Position numbers and translations under genes: made by a program. Positions 56,550 to 64,000 of a stretch of 64,000 nucleotides of DNA are shown here, in pieces. Within the stretch, counting starts at the first letter, position 1. Each line of letters begins with the position of its first letter. The stretch comes from Pilibacter termitis (GTDB taxonomy: Bacteria > Bacillota > Bacilli > Lactobacillales > Streptococcaceae): NCBI RefSeq assembly GCF_900167335.1, contig NZ_FUXI01000012.1:1-64000 (forward strand), in the 5' to 3' direction. The notes below the pieces were generated by a model. That model searched no databases, was not told the origin of the DNA, and saw only the letters and a list, made by a program, of their open reading frames with translations.

Positions 56550-56596
56550 GGGTACCTCTAAAAACTCACGCTGAAACGAAGTTTTCAGAGATACCT
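56550..56596. repeat. Short family M remnant (47 bp)
   Basis: GGGTACCTCTAAAAACTCAC at the left and CAGAGATACCT at the right. It lies seven bases beyond the stop codon of the coiled-coil gene and 57 bases before the nucleotidase start. Confidence 0.65.
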
Positions 56597-56602
56597 TTCA
56601 AA

Positions 56603-58159
56603 TTAAGATTCCACTTCCGTTTCTTCCCTCTTCACACCATTCCCCATTAGCCCACTAATCAAAACAGACAGCGAACTTTCCTTTTTCTTGCCTACGCTTG
56701 AAATGTACATATCGTGGACAATTTCATCTGGATTTGGGTTATAAGTAATTCTGACAGATTCGGGTGGTGTTTCATATGACTTGTATTTTTTCATCGCTTT
56801 CCAATACGTTGGGTGGTCAACTCCTTGAATGAAAAGATAGGTGTAATCGTATTTCTCGGAAAATAGCGTTGAAATTACTTGCGTTGGATGTTTTTTGGAA
56901 TCTAAAACTTTTGTTTTGATGCCGTAATTTGACAATTGTATCACATAACTTGACATATTGTGCCATGAAATCAATGCTACTTTCTTTCCTTGAAGCACTT
57001 TTCTCAGTTTTCGCTTGTTTTCTAATTCCTCTTGAGAAATTTGTTTCACGATTTCTTTTTTCCGCTTGCGAGGGGCTGGTTTAGCAGGTAAAATTTCTTC
57101 GATTTTCTCTAGTTTTTCAAGTTTTTTCAACAATTTCACTTGATGTGAGTAGCGTTGAATACTCGCTAAAAATTCGTCCTTATCTTGCAACGGCTCAAAC
57201 CCATTCAAATCTTGCAACAAATAGCATTGTTCCTCAACAACAAGATACACATACTCCCCACGAACAAGAATTTCCCCTCTTACTTCTTCCCAAATATCAA
57301 CTTTTGGCGAAGTTTCAAACATTTGATTGTAGCGTTCTACCAATTTTGGCAATAGAGAAAAACGCTCCGTATTTTTCGGTGAAAGCAAGGTCAACAACCA
57401 TGAAATCAAGACACTTGGAGCAAGTTCTTTTAAATTAAACCACTCGCCATTTCTATATTCTTGCAGTTTACTAATGTGTCGTTCTCTTTCACTTTCCAAT
57501 TTGTGAACTTTTTCCTCTAACGCACTATATTTCGCAAGTGAAGTCTCTACACTATTTTTCTGCAAATCTTCCATTTTTTCTTGAATTTGCTTACTCTCAT
57601 GCTGCATAGACTCCTTTATTTGCAGGGTTTCATGCTCTAATCTCTGAGTTTTGGTTAAAATCGACGCACTATCTCTCTCCCATTTCAGAGATTGCTTGCT
57701 CAACAATTCATTTCCTTTCGCCACAAAGCGATTGAGCGACTTATTCGTCTCCTCTTGAATTACCTTAGAAAGAAAATATTTCATCTGCTCTTCCGTTTTT
57801 CTGTCTAACTCAAACGAAAGGTCTTGAGTAATCCTCTCCGTCTCCATACGTTTATTTAGTTCCTTTTCCTCTTCCAACTGTTGCTCTAATCGTTCAATTT
57901 TTTCTTGTGACTCCCTAAGTTGCTCTTGAAACTCTCGTACTAGTGTATTTTTTTCTTGATAAATTTCTTCTTTTTCTTGTTTCAGTTTTCGAATAATCTC
58001 ATCTTTTTTCTCTAATCCTTTGATAAGGAGGGAATCATTTTCTTGGCTATTCCCCTTACTCTCTTCTTTCTGTTTCTGACGTTTCTTCATTTTCTCTAGC
58101 AATGTAGCTTTAGCATTTATACTTTGCTCCTTGCTTTTTTTGTAATCCTTATCAAACAT
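56603..58159 (-). CDS. Coiled-coil protein with DUF2325-like C-terminal domain
   Basis: About 518 residues. Residues 1-240 are highly charged heptad-rich coiled coil (EKKDEIIRKLKQEKEEIYQEKNTL and so on). A middle folded part (GEWFNLKELAPSVLISWLLTLLSPKN) follows. The last 130 residues form an alpha/beta domain, KKVALISWHNMSSYVIQLSNYGIKTKVL ... YDYTYLFIQGVDHPTYWKAMKKYKSY, whose order (Rossmann-like start, then D-x-V/Y-x-x-F-x-x-x-V-x-H and a Lys helix) recalls DUF2325. No function is established. The ATG at 58157-58159 has AAAGGAG upstream; the longer open frame runs into a repeat. Its neighbours suggest an accessory or defence setting, but this is not proven. Confidence 0.72.
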   Translation of the reverse strand: MFDKDYKKSKEQSINAKATLLEKMKKRQKQKEESKGNSQENDSLLIKGLEKKDEIIRKLKQEKEEIYQEKNTLVREFQEQLRESQEKIERLEQQLEEEKELNKRMETERITQDLSFELDRKTEEQMKYFLSKVIQEETNKSLNRFVAKGNELLSKQSLKWERDSASILTKTQRLEHETLQIKESMQHESKQIQEKMEDLQKNSVETSLAKYSALEEKVHKLESERERHISKLQEYRNGEWFNLKELAPSVLISWLLTLLSPKNTERFSLLPKLVERYNQMFETSPKVDIWEEVRGEILVRGEYVYLVVEEQCYLLQDLNGFEPLQDKDEFLASIQRYSHQVKLLKKLEKLEKIEEILPAKPAPRKRKKEIVKQISQEELENKRKLRKVLQGKKVALISWHNMSSYVIQLSNYGIKTKVLDSKKHPTQVISTLFSEKYDYTYLFIQGVDHPTYWKAMKKYKSYETPPESVRITYNPNPDEIVHDMYISSVGKKKESSLSVLISGLMGNGVKREETEVES

Positions 58160-58174
58160 AGGCTTCTCCTTTCT

Positions 58175-58437
58175 TTTTTTACAGCTATGAGAGGTTGAAA
58201 TCTGGCGGTTGTTCATAGTTTCACCAACTTCAAAACGCACTTCTTCGCTTTTTTTGTCTAGCTACGTGGGGCAGAAGTCTGGTGGCTGTTCACAGTGTCG
58301 CTCGAAACTTCGTTTTGATGCTAGTCTTTCAAGAATCTTTGATTCTTAGAAAGACTGTATGCGAAACGAAGTGTAGCAGTATATGAACGACACGGTTCAC
58401 TGCCACAGACTTCTAACCACCCCGCTCGCTTTTCTTG
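58175..58437. repeat. Family T repeats, two diverged head-to-tail copies
   Basis: A shorter copy (about 58175-58255, AGCTATGAGAGGTTGAAATCTGG ...) is followed by a long copy from TCTAGCTACGTGGGG (58257) to CTCGCTTTTC (58435). The long copy carries an extra inner hairpin, TCTTTCAAGAATC with GATTCTTAGAAAGA, absent from other copies. The pair fills most of the gap between the coiled-coil gene and the next terminator. Confidence 0.75.
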
Positions 58438-58517
58438 GTCTGTTCACGTTTACAATAATAACAATATACAATTTTTCATTATTTTTCAACTTTTTATTCT
58501 ATAAAATTTGAATAACG

Positions 58518-58559
58518 CAAAAAAAAGCCTAAAACAGAATGAACTCTGTCTTAGGCTTT
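58518..58559 (-). terminator. Terminator of the 152-residue membrane protein gene
   Basis: AAAGCCTAA plus ACAGA arms pair with TCTGT plus TTAGGCTTT; a run of eight U follows on the minus strand. Confidence 0.88.
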
Positions 58560-58564
58560 GAATT

Positions 58565-59023
58565 TTATTGTTGATTGGTATTGCTTTGCACATTGTAGCG
58601 ATAGATTGGTGGCACCCAACCGTCATTGTCTGTCCCGTCAGGATTGACTACGTGTAAAATTTGTGCCTCATCAATTTTTTGTTGATTCATCGCCACTTCT
58701 TTCGCCTCTACACGTCCACGAGCTTTGACAAAAACAAGTTTTGTTTCCTTGTTCGTTTTCCAGTCTGCCCTCATGCTATCTGCTACTTTTGTTGACGGTG
58801 CGTAATAAACCTCAAAAGTATAAATATCCGAAACTCCATTACCACTTCCATTCTCTTTCAACAACTTGCGTACTTCTTTTAGTTCACGACTTTGTGTTGC
58901 CTGCGTTGAGTAACTTTGCTGTAAAGCAAGAAAACTCACAATCAACGTAGCCACTAAAAGAATAAGGCTAATAATTGATAAAAATTTCATTGTCTTTTGT
59001 TGTTTTTCATTTGAATGTTCCAT
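58565..59023 (-). CDS. Small membrane-anchored protein of unknown function
   Basis: 152 residues I do not recognise: a short basic start, one N-terminal membrane helix (FLSIISLILLVATLIVSFLAL), a Q/S-rich stalk (QQSYSTQATQSRELKEVRKLL) and a soluble outer part (YTFEVYYAPSTKVADSMRADWKTNKETKLVFVKARGRVEAKEV) ending Q/N-rich. No cysteine or sorting signal. The ATG has AAGGAG ten bases upstream. It stands alone between repeat-rich gaps. Confidence 0.65.
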   Translation of the reverse strand: MEHSNEKQQKTMKFLSIISLILLVATLIVSFLALQQSYSTQATQSRELKEVRKLLKENGSGNGVSDIYTFEVYYAPSTKVADSMRADWKTNKETKLVFVKARGRVEAKEVAMNQQKIDEAQILHVVNPDGTDNDGWVPPIYRYNVQSNTNQQ

Positions 59024-59043
59024 TTTAGGTAAGCTCCTTTTTT

Positions 59044-59160
59044 CTAGCTACATGGCGCTGAAGTCTGGCAACTGTTCTCAACCGCACTGGAAACTACGTT
59101 TCCAGCAAGTAAATGCTATGGTTCACTGTTGCAGACTTCAAAACGCACCATTTCGCTTTT
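59044..59160. repeat. Family T repeat, single copy
   Basis: It starts TCTAGCTACATGGCGCTGAAG and ends CACCATTTCGCTTTT, with GAAGTCTGGCAACTG paired to CACTGTTGCAGACTTC and an inner CTGGAAAC/GTTTCCAG stem. The rest of the gap to 59284 shows no gene. Confidence 0.8.
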
Positions 59161-59283
59161 ATTTTTTCTCAATTCAATTTGTCTATTCACTTTTAAGGAG
59201 ACCTATAACAAGCCTCATCAAACAGCTTACTAAAAAAAGGTGTTTTTTTCAAATAATTAGGATTTTCGACTTTTTGAGGATAA

Positions 59284-59560
59284 GGGGACCTCTAAAAACT
59301 CACGCTTATCCAAAATTGCTAGTTTTCCGATTTTCTTCGTCATCCTCCTCAACCTTGTCTAGCTACGAGGGTCAGGAGTTTGGTCGCTGTTCGCAACAGC
59401 ACTGGAAACTTCGTTTCCAGTAAATAAATGCTGTGACTCACTACGACAAACTCCTGTTCGCCCCTCTTCGCATTTCTATGAACCACATAGTTTTCGTCGG
59501 TTTCCTCGAAGATCAAAAAACTATCTAATTTTGACTTAAACGGAGTTTTTAGAGGTCCCC
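59284..59560. mobile_element. Composite element: 155-bp family M with a 122-bp family T inserted
   Basis: Family M ends GGGGACCTCTAAAAAC and GTTTTTAGAGGTCCCC enclose the usual body, interrupted after CTCCTCAACCT by a complete family T unit (59356-59477; TGTCTAGCTACGAGGG ... CTTCGCATTTCT). The family M sequence then resumes with ATGAACCACATAG, as in the uninterrupted copies. ATAA flanks both sides (59280-59283 and 59561-59564). Confidence 0.85.
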
Positions 59561-59572
59561 ATAATGTTTTTT

Positions 59573-59621
59573 TTAAACTCATACTTCCTCAAAATTGCTG
59601 ATTTTGACCGATACGGAATTT
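59573..59621. repeat. Decayed family M copy touching the prfC stop codon
   Basis: AAACTCATACTTCCTCAAAATTGCTGATTTTGACCG... GGAATTTTTAC aligns with the 71-bp class over its length with scattered changes. Its end supplies the bases directly beyond the prfC stop codon at 59622-59624. Confidence 0.5.
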
Positions 59622-61202
59622 TTACAGCAAACTTTCCAACTCAACATTTGGATATTTGTCTGCAAACCAACGCATTGCAAATTCATTTTCAAATAAGAAC
59701 AATGGATTGCCAAAACGGTCTCGTGCCAAAATGTTTCTGGAGCTACTCATGCGTTCATCAAAATCTTCTTCTTTGAACCAGCGTGCAATTTTATTCCCCA
59801 TAGGTGTCATGACTACTTCTGCGTTATACTCGTTCAACATTCTATATTGAAACACTTCAAATTGAAGTTGACCGACAGCACCGATAATGTAATCTCCTGT
59901 TTGAACAGTTGTGTAGAGCTGAATTGCTCCTTCTTGCACAAGTTGCTCAATTCCCTTATGGAAAGACTTCTGTTTCATCACATTTTTTGCTGTCACTTTC
60001 ATGAAAAGCTCTGGGGTAAAGGTTGGCAACTCTTCATAGGCAACTTTCAACTTCCCTTCGGTAATCGTGTCGCCCACTTGGTAGTTTCCTGTATCATATA
60101 CCCCGATAATATCACCTGCAACCGCAGTTTCAACATTTTCACGAGCGTCTGCCATAAATTGTGTAACATTTGACAATTTCACTTTTTTGCCCGTTCTTTG
60201 CAACGTCACGTCCATTCCACGTGTGAATGTACCGCTGGAAATACGGACAAATGCAATTCTATCACGATGTGCTGGGTTCATATTCGCTTGAATTTTAAAG
60301 ACAAAGCCAGAAAATTCTTCGACAAATGGACTTATTTCTTCCCCTTCAATCGTTTTATGTGCATGAGGTTCTGGTGCAAATTGCAAAAAGGTGGAAAGAA
60401 ATGTTTCAACACCAAAATTTGTCAGTGCCGAACCAAAGAATACAGGCGTTAAATCACCATTTTGAATACGTTCTTCATCGAAAACATTTCCCGCCTCTAC
60501 TAGCAATTCAACATCTTCTTGTGCTTGCGTATAAACAGCATTTTGAAAAAGTTTGTGCGTTTTTGGAATATCGCCTGTCTCATCAAGCGGAATAAAACGC
60601 TCACCCTCATAGTTTTCTGGACGATAAAGTTCCACTCGCTTGTGAAATACATCGTATAACCCTTCCAAACCTTTCCCCATACCAATGGGCCAATTCATCG
60701 GATAACTCTCGATTCCTAGCACTTCTTCTAATTCGCTCAACAAATCCAGTGGCTCACGACCGTCTCGGTCAAGTTTATTCATAAACGTGAAAACTGGAAT
60801 CCCTCTATCTTTTACGACTTTGAAAAGTTTTTTCGTCTGTGCCTCAATCCCTTTTGCCGTATCAATCACCATGACTGCTGCATCTACTGCCATTAGCGTG
60901 CGGTAAGTATCTTCTGAGAAATCCTCATGCCCGGGCGTATCCAAAATATTGACACGTTTTCCCGCATAATCAAACTGCATGACAGAACTGGTAACCGAAA
61001 TTCCACGCTGTTTCTCAATTTCCATCCAGTCAGATTTGGCGAAATTTCCCGTTTTTTTCCCTTTTACACTTCCAGCTTGACGAATTGCACCACCAAACAG
61101 CAAAAGTTGCTCTGTAATCGTCGTTTTCCCAGCGTCAGGGTGGGAGATAATCGCAAATGTCCGTCTTTTTTCTACTTCTTCTCTCAAATGTGAATTGCTC
61201 AT
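59622..61202 (-). CDS. prfC: Peptide chain release factor 3
   Basis: 526 residues, translational GTPase: [23 protein letters not shown] (P-loop), [40 protein letters not shown], then domain II and III ending in [16 protein letters not shown]3 recycles class I release factors after termination. Length is normal for the family. ATG with AAAGGT upstream. Downstream lies a string of family M copies, the nearest abutting the stop codon. Confidence 0.96.
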   Translation of the reverse strand: MSNSHLREEVEKRRTFAIISHPDAGKTTITEQLLLFGGAIRQAGSVKGKKTGNFAKSDWMEIEKQRGISVTSSVMQFDYAGKRVNILDTPGHEDFSEDTYRTLMAVDAAVMVIDTAKGIEAQTKKLFKVVKDRGIPVFTFMNKLDRDGREPLDLLSELEEVLGIESYPMNWPIGMGKGLEGLYDVFHKRVELYRPENYEGERFIPLDETGDIPKTHKLFQNAVYTQAQEDVELLVEAGNVFDEERIQNGDLTPVFFGSALTNFGVETFLSTFLQFAPEPHAHKTIEGEEISPFVEEFSGFVFKIQANMNPAHRDRIAFVRISSGTFTRGMDVTLQRTGKKVKLSNVTQFMADARENVETAVAGDIIGVYDTGNYQVGDTITEGKLKVAYEELPTFTPELFMKVTAKNVMKQKSFHKGIEQLVQEGAIQLYTTVQTGDYIIGAVGQLQFEVFQYRMLNEYNAEVVMTPMGNKIARWFKEEDFDERMSSSRNILARDRFGNPLFLFENEFAMRWFADKYPNVELESLL

Positions 61203-61324
61203 TATATAACTTACCTTTCAATCTTACTAAACTAAATAAAAATCACTCTGTGTTAGTATAACATGAAAGAATGATTTTGGTAGAGTTTTTTGTAGTCGTA
61301 ATTCAAAACTTTAAAGCCTCTAAT

Positions 61325-61353
61325 TTTACATCTACTAAAAAAAACTTTATAAT
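61325..61353 (+). promoter_or_regulatory. Promoter of the ndh2-like gene
   Basis: TTTACA (61325-61330), 17 bases, TATAAT (61348-61353), leaving a leader of about 105 bases with an AAGTTTC/GAAACTT inverted repeat near 61374-61400. Confidence 0.7.
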
Positions 61354-61465
61354 TAATTAGTTGGAGTTTGTCAAGTTTCGTTTGTGAAAAAAAGTGAAAC
61401 TTAACCTTTTTGGATAGTCGTAAAACTCTTAGAAATTATTAATTTATTATTTGGAGGGAATTTAG

Positions 61466-63394
61466 ATGTCAAAACAACGCATCGTTGTCGTCGGTGCTGG
61501 TTTTGCAGGATTGAGTGCAACACGTTTGCTTTCTAGCAAATTAAAGCAAAATGCTGAAATTACACTCATTGACAAGCATAGCTATCACACCATGATGACA
61601 CAACTTCACGAAGTCGCAGCAGGACGTGTGGAGGAAGAGGCTGGTCAATATGATTTGCAAAAACTACTTGGACGTAGAAAAAATGTTCAATTAGTAACAG
61701 ATACCGTTACTAATGTTGACAAAGAAAACAAAGTGGTCGTAACGGAAAATGGTCGTTATGAATATGATTTTGTACTTCTTGCATTAGGTGGAGAGCCAAA
61801 TGATTTTGGGGTGCCGGGTGTTGCCGAGCATGGTTTCACACTTTGGAGCATGGAGGATGCCTTGCGTATTCGTCGCCACTTGGAAGTGATCATTGAAAAA
61901 GCTGTGATTGAGCATGACGAGGAAAAACGCCGTGCCATGTTGACCTTTGCAGTGGCAGGTTCTGGTTTTACTGGAATTGAAATGCTTGGCGAATTAATCG
62001 ACTGGAAAGAGATTATGGCGAAAAAATATCATATCGACCCAAGTGAAATTACACTTGCCGTTGTCGAGATGATGCCTACTATCTTAAACACTCTTCCACG
62101 ACCTGACGCAGATAAAGCACTTCGTTTCCTTCATAAAAAAGGTGTTAAAGTGCTTACCAATCATGCGATTACAGAAGTGGCAGAAAATCACATTAAAGTA
62201 AAAGACGGAGCAGATATTCCTACCTATACACTTATCTGGACAACAGGTGTGCAAGGAAATACACAGGCAAAAGCCTATGGTTTGAAAGAAACGGAACGTG
62301 GCAATCGTTTGGTGGCAAACGAATATATGGAAGCTGTTGGTTTCGAGGGGAAAGGTGTTTATGTAGCTGGAGATATTTCTGGTGTACTAGACGAACAAGG
62401 TCGCCCGCAACCGCAAATCGTTGAGGCTGCTGAACAAACAGGGCATACTGCGGCAAGCAATATCATTGCTGAAATCAACGGTGGCGAAAAACATAAATTT
62501 GTCGGAAAATACCAAGGAACACTTGTTTCCATTGGCTCAAAATGGGGTGTTGCTTATCTGATGAACTTCCTACACCTTTCAGGTTTTTGGGCAATGTTGA
62601 TGAAACATTTGGTTTACATGCTCTATTGTTTCCAAATCAGAAGTGGTTATTATCTCTTCCAGTATTTGAAAAATGAATTTTTCCATACAACAAATATGCG
62701 TAACATGGGGTATGGACATCTAAGTCGTATGGGAAATGTGCTTTGGAGCGTACCACTTCGTATTTTCTATGGTCTTACTTGGCTTGTTGAGGCAAGTCAT
62801 AAAATCGTTGGCGAGGGAGATTTCCTTAAACCTTATACTTGGTTTGGCAAAGGTTCTTGGTTTACCAATGATGTGCATTTCACATTCCCTTGGTTGCAAG
62901 AAAATGTAACAACAGGAGCAAGCGAAGCGGCAAGTGATGCAGTGAGTGCGGCAAGCGGAGCAGCAGCAAGTGGTGCAGGAGAGGCAGCAAAATCTGTTTT
63001 CGGACTCAGTTATTCTTATGGAAACGAACCAATGGCAGTTTTTGACTCTGTACCAAAATTCTTAGAGCCGGTCATGAAATTTATGATTCCTAACAAAGAA
63101 ACAGCTCTACTTATGCAAAAAGTCATGAGTTTTGTCGAAGTAGCAATTGCTCTTGCATTAATTCTTGGACTGTTCACCTTTATCGCAAGTGGTGCTACTG
63201 CTGGTTTAACGGTTATGTTCTGCCTTAGCGGAATGTTCTACTGGACAAATATCTGGTTTGTCTTTGTAGCAATCGCCCTCATGAACGGAAGTGGTCGTGC
63301 GTTTGGTCTTGACCGTTACGTGCAACCTTGGATTCAAAAACATCTTTCAAAATGGTGGTATGGAGTGTCAAGGCCGTTGTATAAAAAGAATTGA
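61466..63394 (+). CDS. Type II NADH dehydrogenase with C-terminal membrane region (Ndh2-like)
   Basis: 642 residues. The N-terminal 400 form a typical Ndh: FAD site VVVGAGFAGLSATRLL (7-22), NADH site VAGSGFTGIEMLGEL (163-177) and GVYVAGDISGV (297-307). A membrane-spanning C-terminal half follows: hydrophobic stretches near 365-400 and 425-440, a low-complexity A/S/G linker (484-509), then three helices (about 553-610). Plain Ndh proteins stop near 400, so this is the long form, like Listeria Ndh2, which feeds electrons into demethylmenaquinone for flavin-based extracellular electron transfer. The other genes of that pathway are not in the window. GGAGGG precedes the ATG, and a clear promoter and terminator bound the gene. 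Confidence 0.85.
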   Translation: MSKQRIVVVGAGFAGLSATRLLSSKLKQNAEITLIDKHSYHTMMTQLHEVAAGRVEEEAGQYDLQKLLGRRKNVQLVTDTVTNVDKENKVVVTENGRYEYDFVLLALGGEPNDFGVPGVAEHGFTLWSMEDALRIRRHLEVIIEKAVIEHDEEKRRAMLTFAVAGSGFTGIEMLGELIDWKEIMAKKYHIDPSEITLAVVEMMPTILNTLPRPDADKALRFLHKKGVKVLTNHAITEVAENHIKVKDGADIPTYTLIWTTGVQGNTQAKAYGLKETERGNRLVANEYMEAVGFEGKGVYVAGDISGVLDEQGRPQPQIVEAAEQTGHTAASNIIAEINGGEKHKFVGKYQGTLVSIGSKWGVAYLMNFLHLSGFWAMLMKHLVYMLYCFQIRSGYYLFQYLKNEFFHTTNMRNMGYGHLSRMGNVLWSVPLRIFYGLTWLVEASHKIVGEGDFLKPYTWFGKGSWFTNDVHFTFPWLQENVTTGASEAASDAVSAASGAAASGAGEAAKSVFGLSYSYGNEPMAVFDSVPKFLEPVMKFMIPNKETALLMQKVMSFVEVAIALALILGLFTFIASGATAGLTVMFCLSGMFYWTNIWFVFVAIALMNGSGRAFGLDRYVQPWIQKHLSKWWYGVSRPLYKKN

Positions 63395-63403
63395 TAATCA
63401 ATA

Positions 63404-63440
63404 AAACACCGAAAGAGTTTTTCGCTCTTTCGGTGTTTTT
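63404..63440. terminator. Two-way terminator between the ndh2-like gene and recO
   Basis: AAACACCGAAAGAG pairs with CTCTTTCGGTGTTT, with T runs on both strands. Confidence 0.9.
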
Positions 63441-63442
63441 CA

Positions 63443-64000
63443 CTAAAACCGCCATTTTACCATTTCATCTAAAAATTTCTTACTTTTTAAATTCAGTCCG
63501 ACATATTCTTGGTACAACTCATCAATTACTTTACGCAATTCTGCTTTTGTTTCGGGTTTTACGGTGATATTTCTTATTCTTGGGTAGGAAATGGCTGAAA
63601 ACATTCTGATTAAGTGTGTAGCTTTTGGGCTTGCGTGGAGTCGTCTTGGGTCTTTGGCAAAATGTTTTTCGCATAAAATACCGTGATTGACCGTTGAGAT
63701 GTCAAATTTTCCGTTCGTTTCTCCGCAAAAAACGCATGAATGAAAATTCACTTTCACTCCAAACCATTGCAATACTTGCACCTCGAAAATGTTGGTAATA
63801 ATCTCCTCGTCGTTTCCATTATCAAGCATGGTCAACGCCTCCATACATAGCTGAAAAAGAGATTCATCTGCTATTCTGTCCTCAATTGCCGCATCAACGA
63901 GATTTAAAATATACGTCGCATATGCTGAGATGAAAATATCTTGCTGAACGGTTTGAAACGCATGAATTTCTTTGGCAGCATTTAAAAATGATAAGCCGTC
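63443..64000 (-). CDS. recO: DNA repair protein RecO, C-terminal part (runs off the window)
   Basis: The minus-strand frame is open from base 64000 to the stop at 63443, giving 185 residues from DGLSFLNAAKEIHAFQTVQQ to VKWRF. The helical RecO_C domain is recognisable (DIFISAYATYILNLVDAAIED, then EIITNIFEVQVLQWFGVKVNFHSCVFCGETNG) with CVFCG as the usual zinc-binding start. It lacks the N-terminal OB fold, which lies beyond the window; the ATG at 63844 is internal and not the start. RecO loads RecA with RecR, also in this window. Confidence 0.88.
   Translation of the reverse strand, partial: DGLSFLNAAKEIHAFQTVQQDIFISAYATYILNLVDAAIEDRIADESLFQLCMEALTMLDNGNDEEIITNIFEVQVLQWFGVKVNFHSCVFCGETNGKFDISTVNHGILCEKHFAKDPRRLHASPKATHLIRMFSAISYPRIRNITVKPETKAELRKVIDELYQEYVGLNLKSKKFLDEMVKWRF

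Noticed and set aside
59052-59423. 123-residue ORF spanning the repeats before prfC
   Set aside because: It reads through family T and family M repeats, including the nested copy; not a gene.
61374-61400. Rex-type operator in the ndh2-like leader
   Set aside because: The sequence has a TTGTGA half site but the second half is not in the required inverted orientation or spacing.

Overview
The window is a low-GC Firmicutes chromosome segment. The gene set points to Lactobacillales, most likely an Enterococcaceae-type organism: a WxL surface-protein cluster, liaFSR, separate glyQ/glyS under a glycine T-box, a stand-alone CoaC decarboxylase, a FemXAB cross-bridge enzyme, an Mga-type regulator, a fermentative-style type II NADH dehydrogenase, and the dinG-ypmB-aspB-asnS order. 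The species cannot be fixed from the sequence alone. Most genes lie on the minus strand.

Layout. 1-210: 5' end of an ISL3-like transposase. 0.4-3.5 kb: HpaB-type monooxygenase and an Mga-like regulator. 3.6-3.9 kb: perfect tandem copy of a 124-bp hairpin repeat. 4-7.8 kb: XRE regulator and a four-gene WxL operon. 8-10.8 kb: Eis-like acetyltransferase, aldo/keto reductase, CoaC. 11-17.7 kb: mnmE, glyQS with T-box, HAD phosphatase, DUF1033 protein. 18-20.5 kb: hasB-hasA-like pair for hyaluronan capsule. 21-24.5 kb: FemX-like, WhiA, an unknown membrane protein. 24.7-30.5 kb: asnS, aspB, ypmB, dinG. 30.8-39.4 kb: ferredoxin/flavodoxin-NADP reductase, Ktr potassium subunit, liaFSR, Fur-family regulator, PPDK regulator, PepA, thioredoxin, universal stress protein. 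39.5-44.7 kb: membrane XRE regulator, mnmA, a decayed thioester-adhesin fragment, a type I toxin-antitoxin locus, an MFS transporter, a NUDIX hydrolase. 44.9-48.7 kb: beta-glucoside PTS locus with a divergent RpiR regulator. 48.8-51 kb: ddl, yaiI-like, recR. 51.3-58.2 kb: a large DUF4011/DUF3320 helicase-nuclease split by one in-frame stop codon, a deoxynucleotidase and a coiled-coil protein with a DUF2325-like end. 58.5-64 kb: small membrane protein, prfC, ndh2-like gene, recO (partial).

The main unexplained structure is two families of small non-coding repeats between genes. Family M is MITE-like: termini near GGGYACCTCTAAAAAC, size classes of 155 and 71 bp plus shorter remnants, often with 4-bp target duplications. 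Family T is a 60-180 bp hairpin that begins TCTAGCTACG and ends near GCTTTTC. One family T element sits inside a family M element at 59284-59560, and a shrunken version of the same composite, with its own target duplication, sits at the bglA stop codon. Many copies touch stop codons.

Functional themes are envelope building and surveillance (WxL, liaFSR, FemX, Ddl, hyaluronan), translation and tRNA modification (mnmE, mnmA, glyQS, asnS, prfC), redox chemistry (FNR, thioredoxin, Ndh2), sugar uptake, and recombination or defence (dinG, recR, recO, split helicase). The strongest candidates for new biology are the nested repeat families, the stop-codon-split defence-type helicase, the tryptophan-less WxL pair with a degenerate sorting signal, and the small type I toxin locus.
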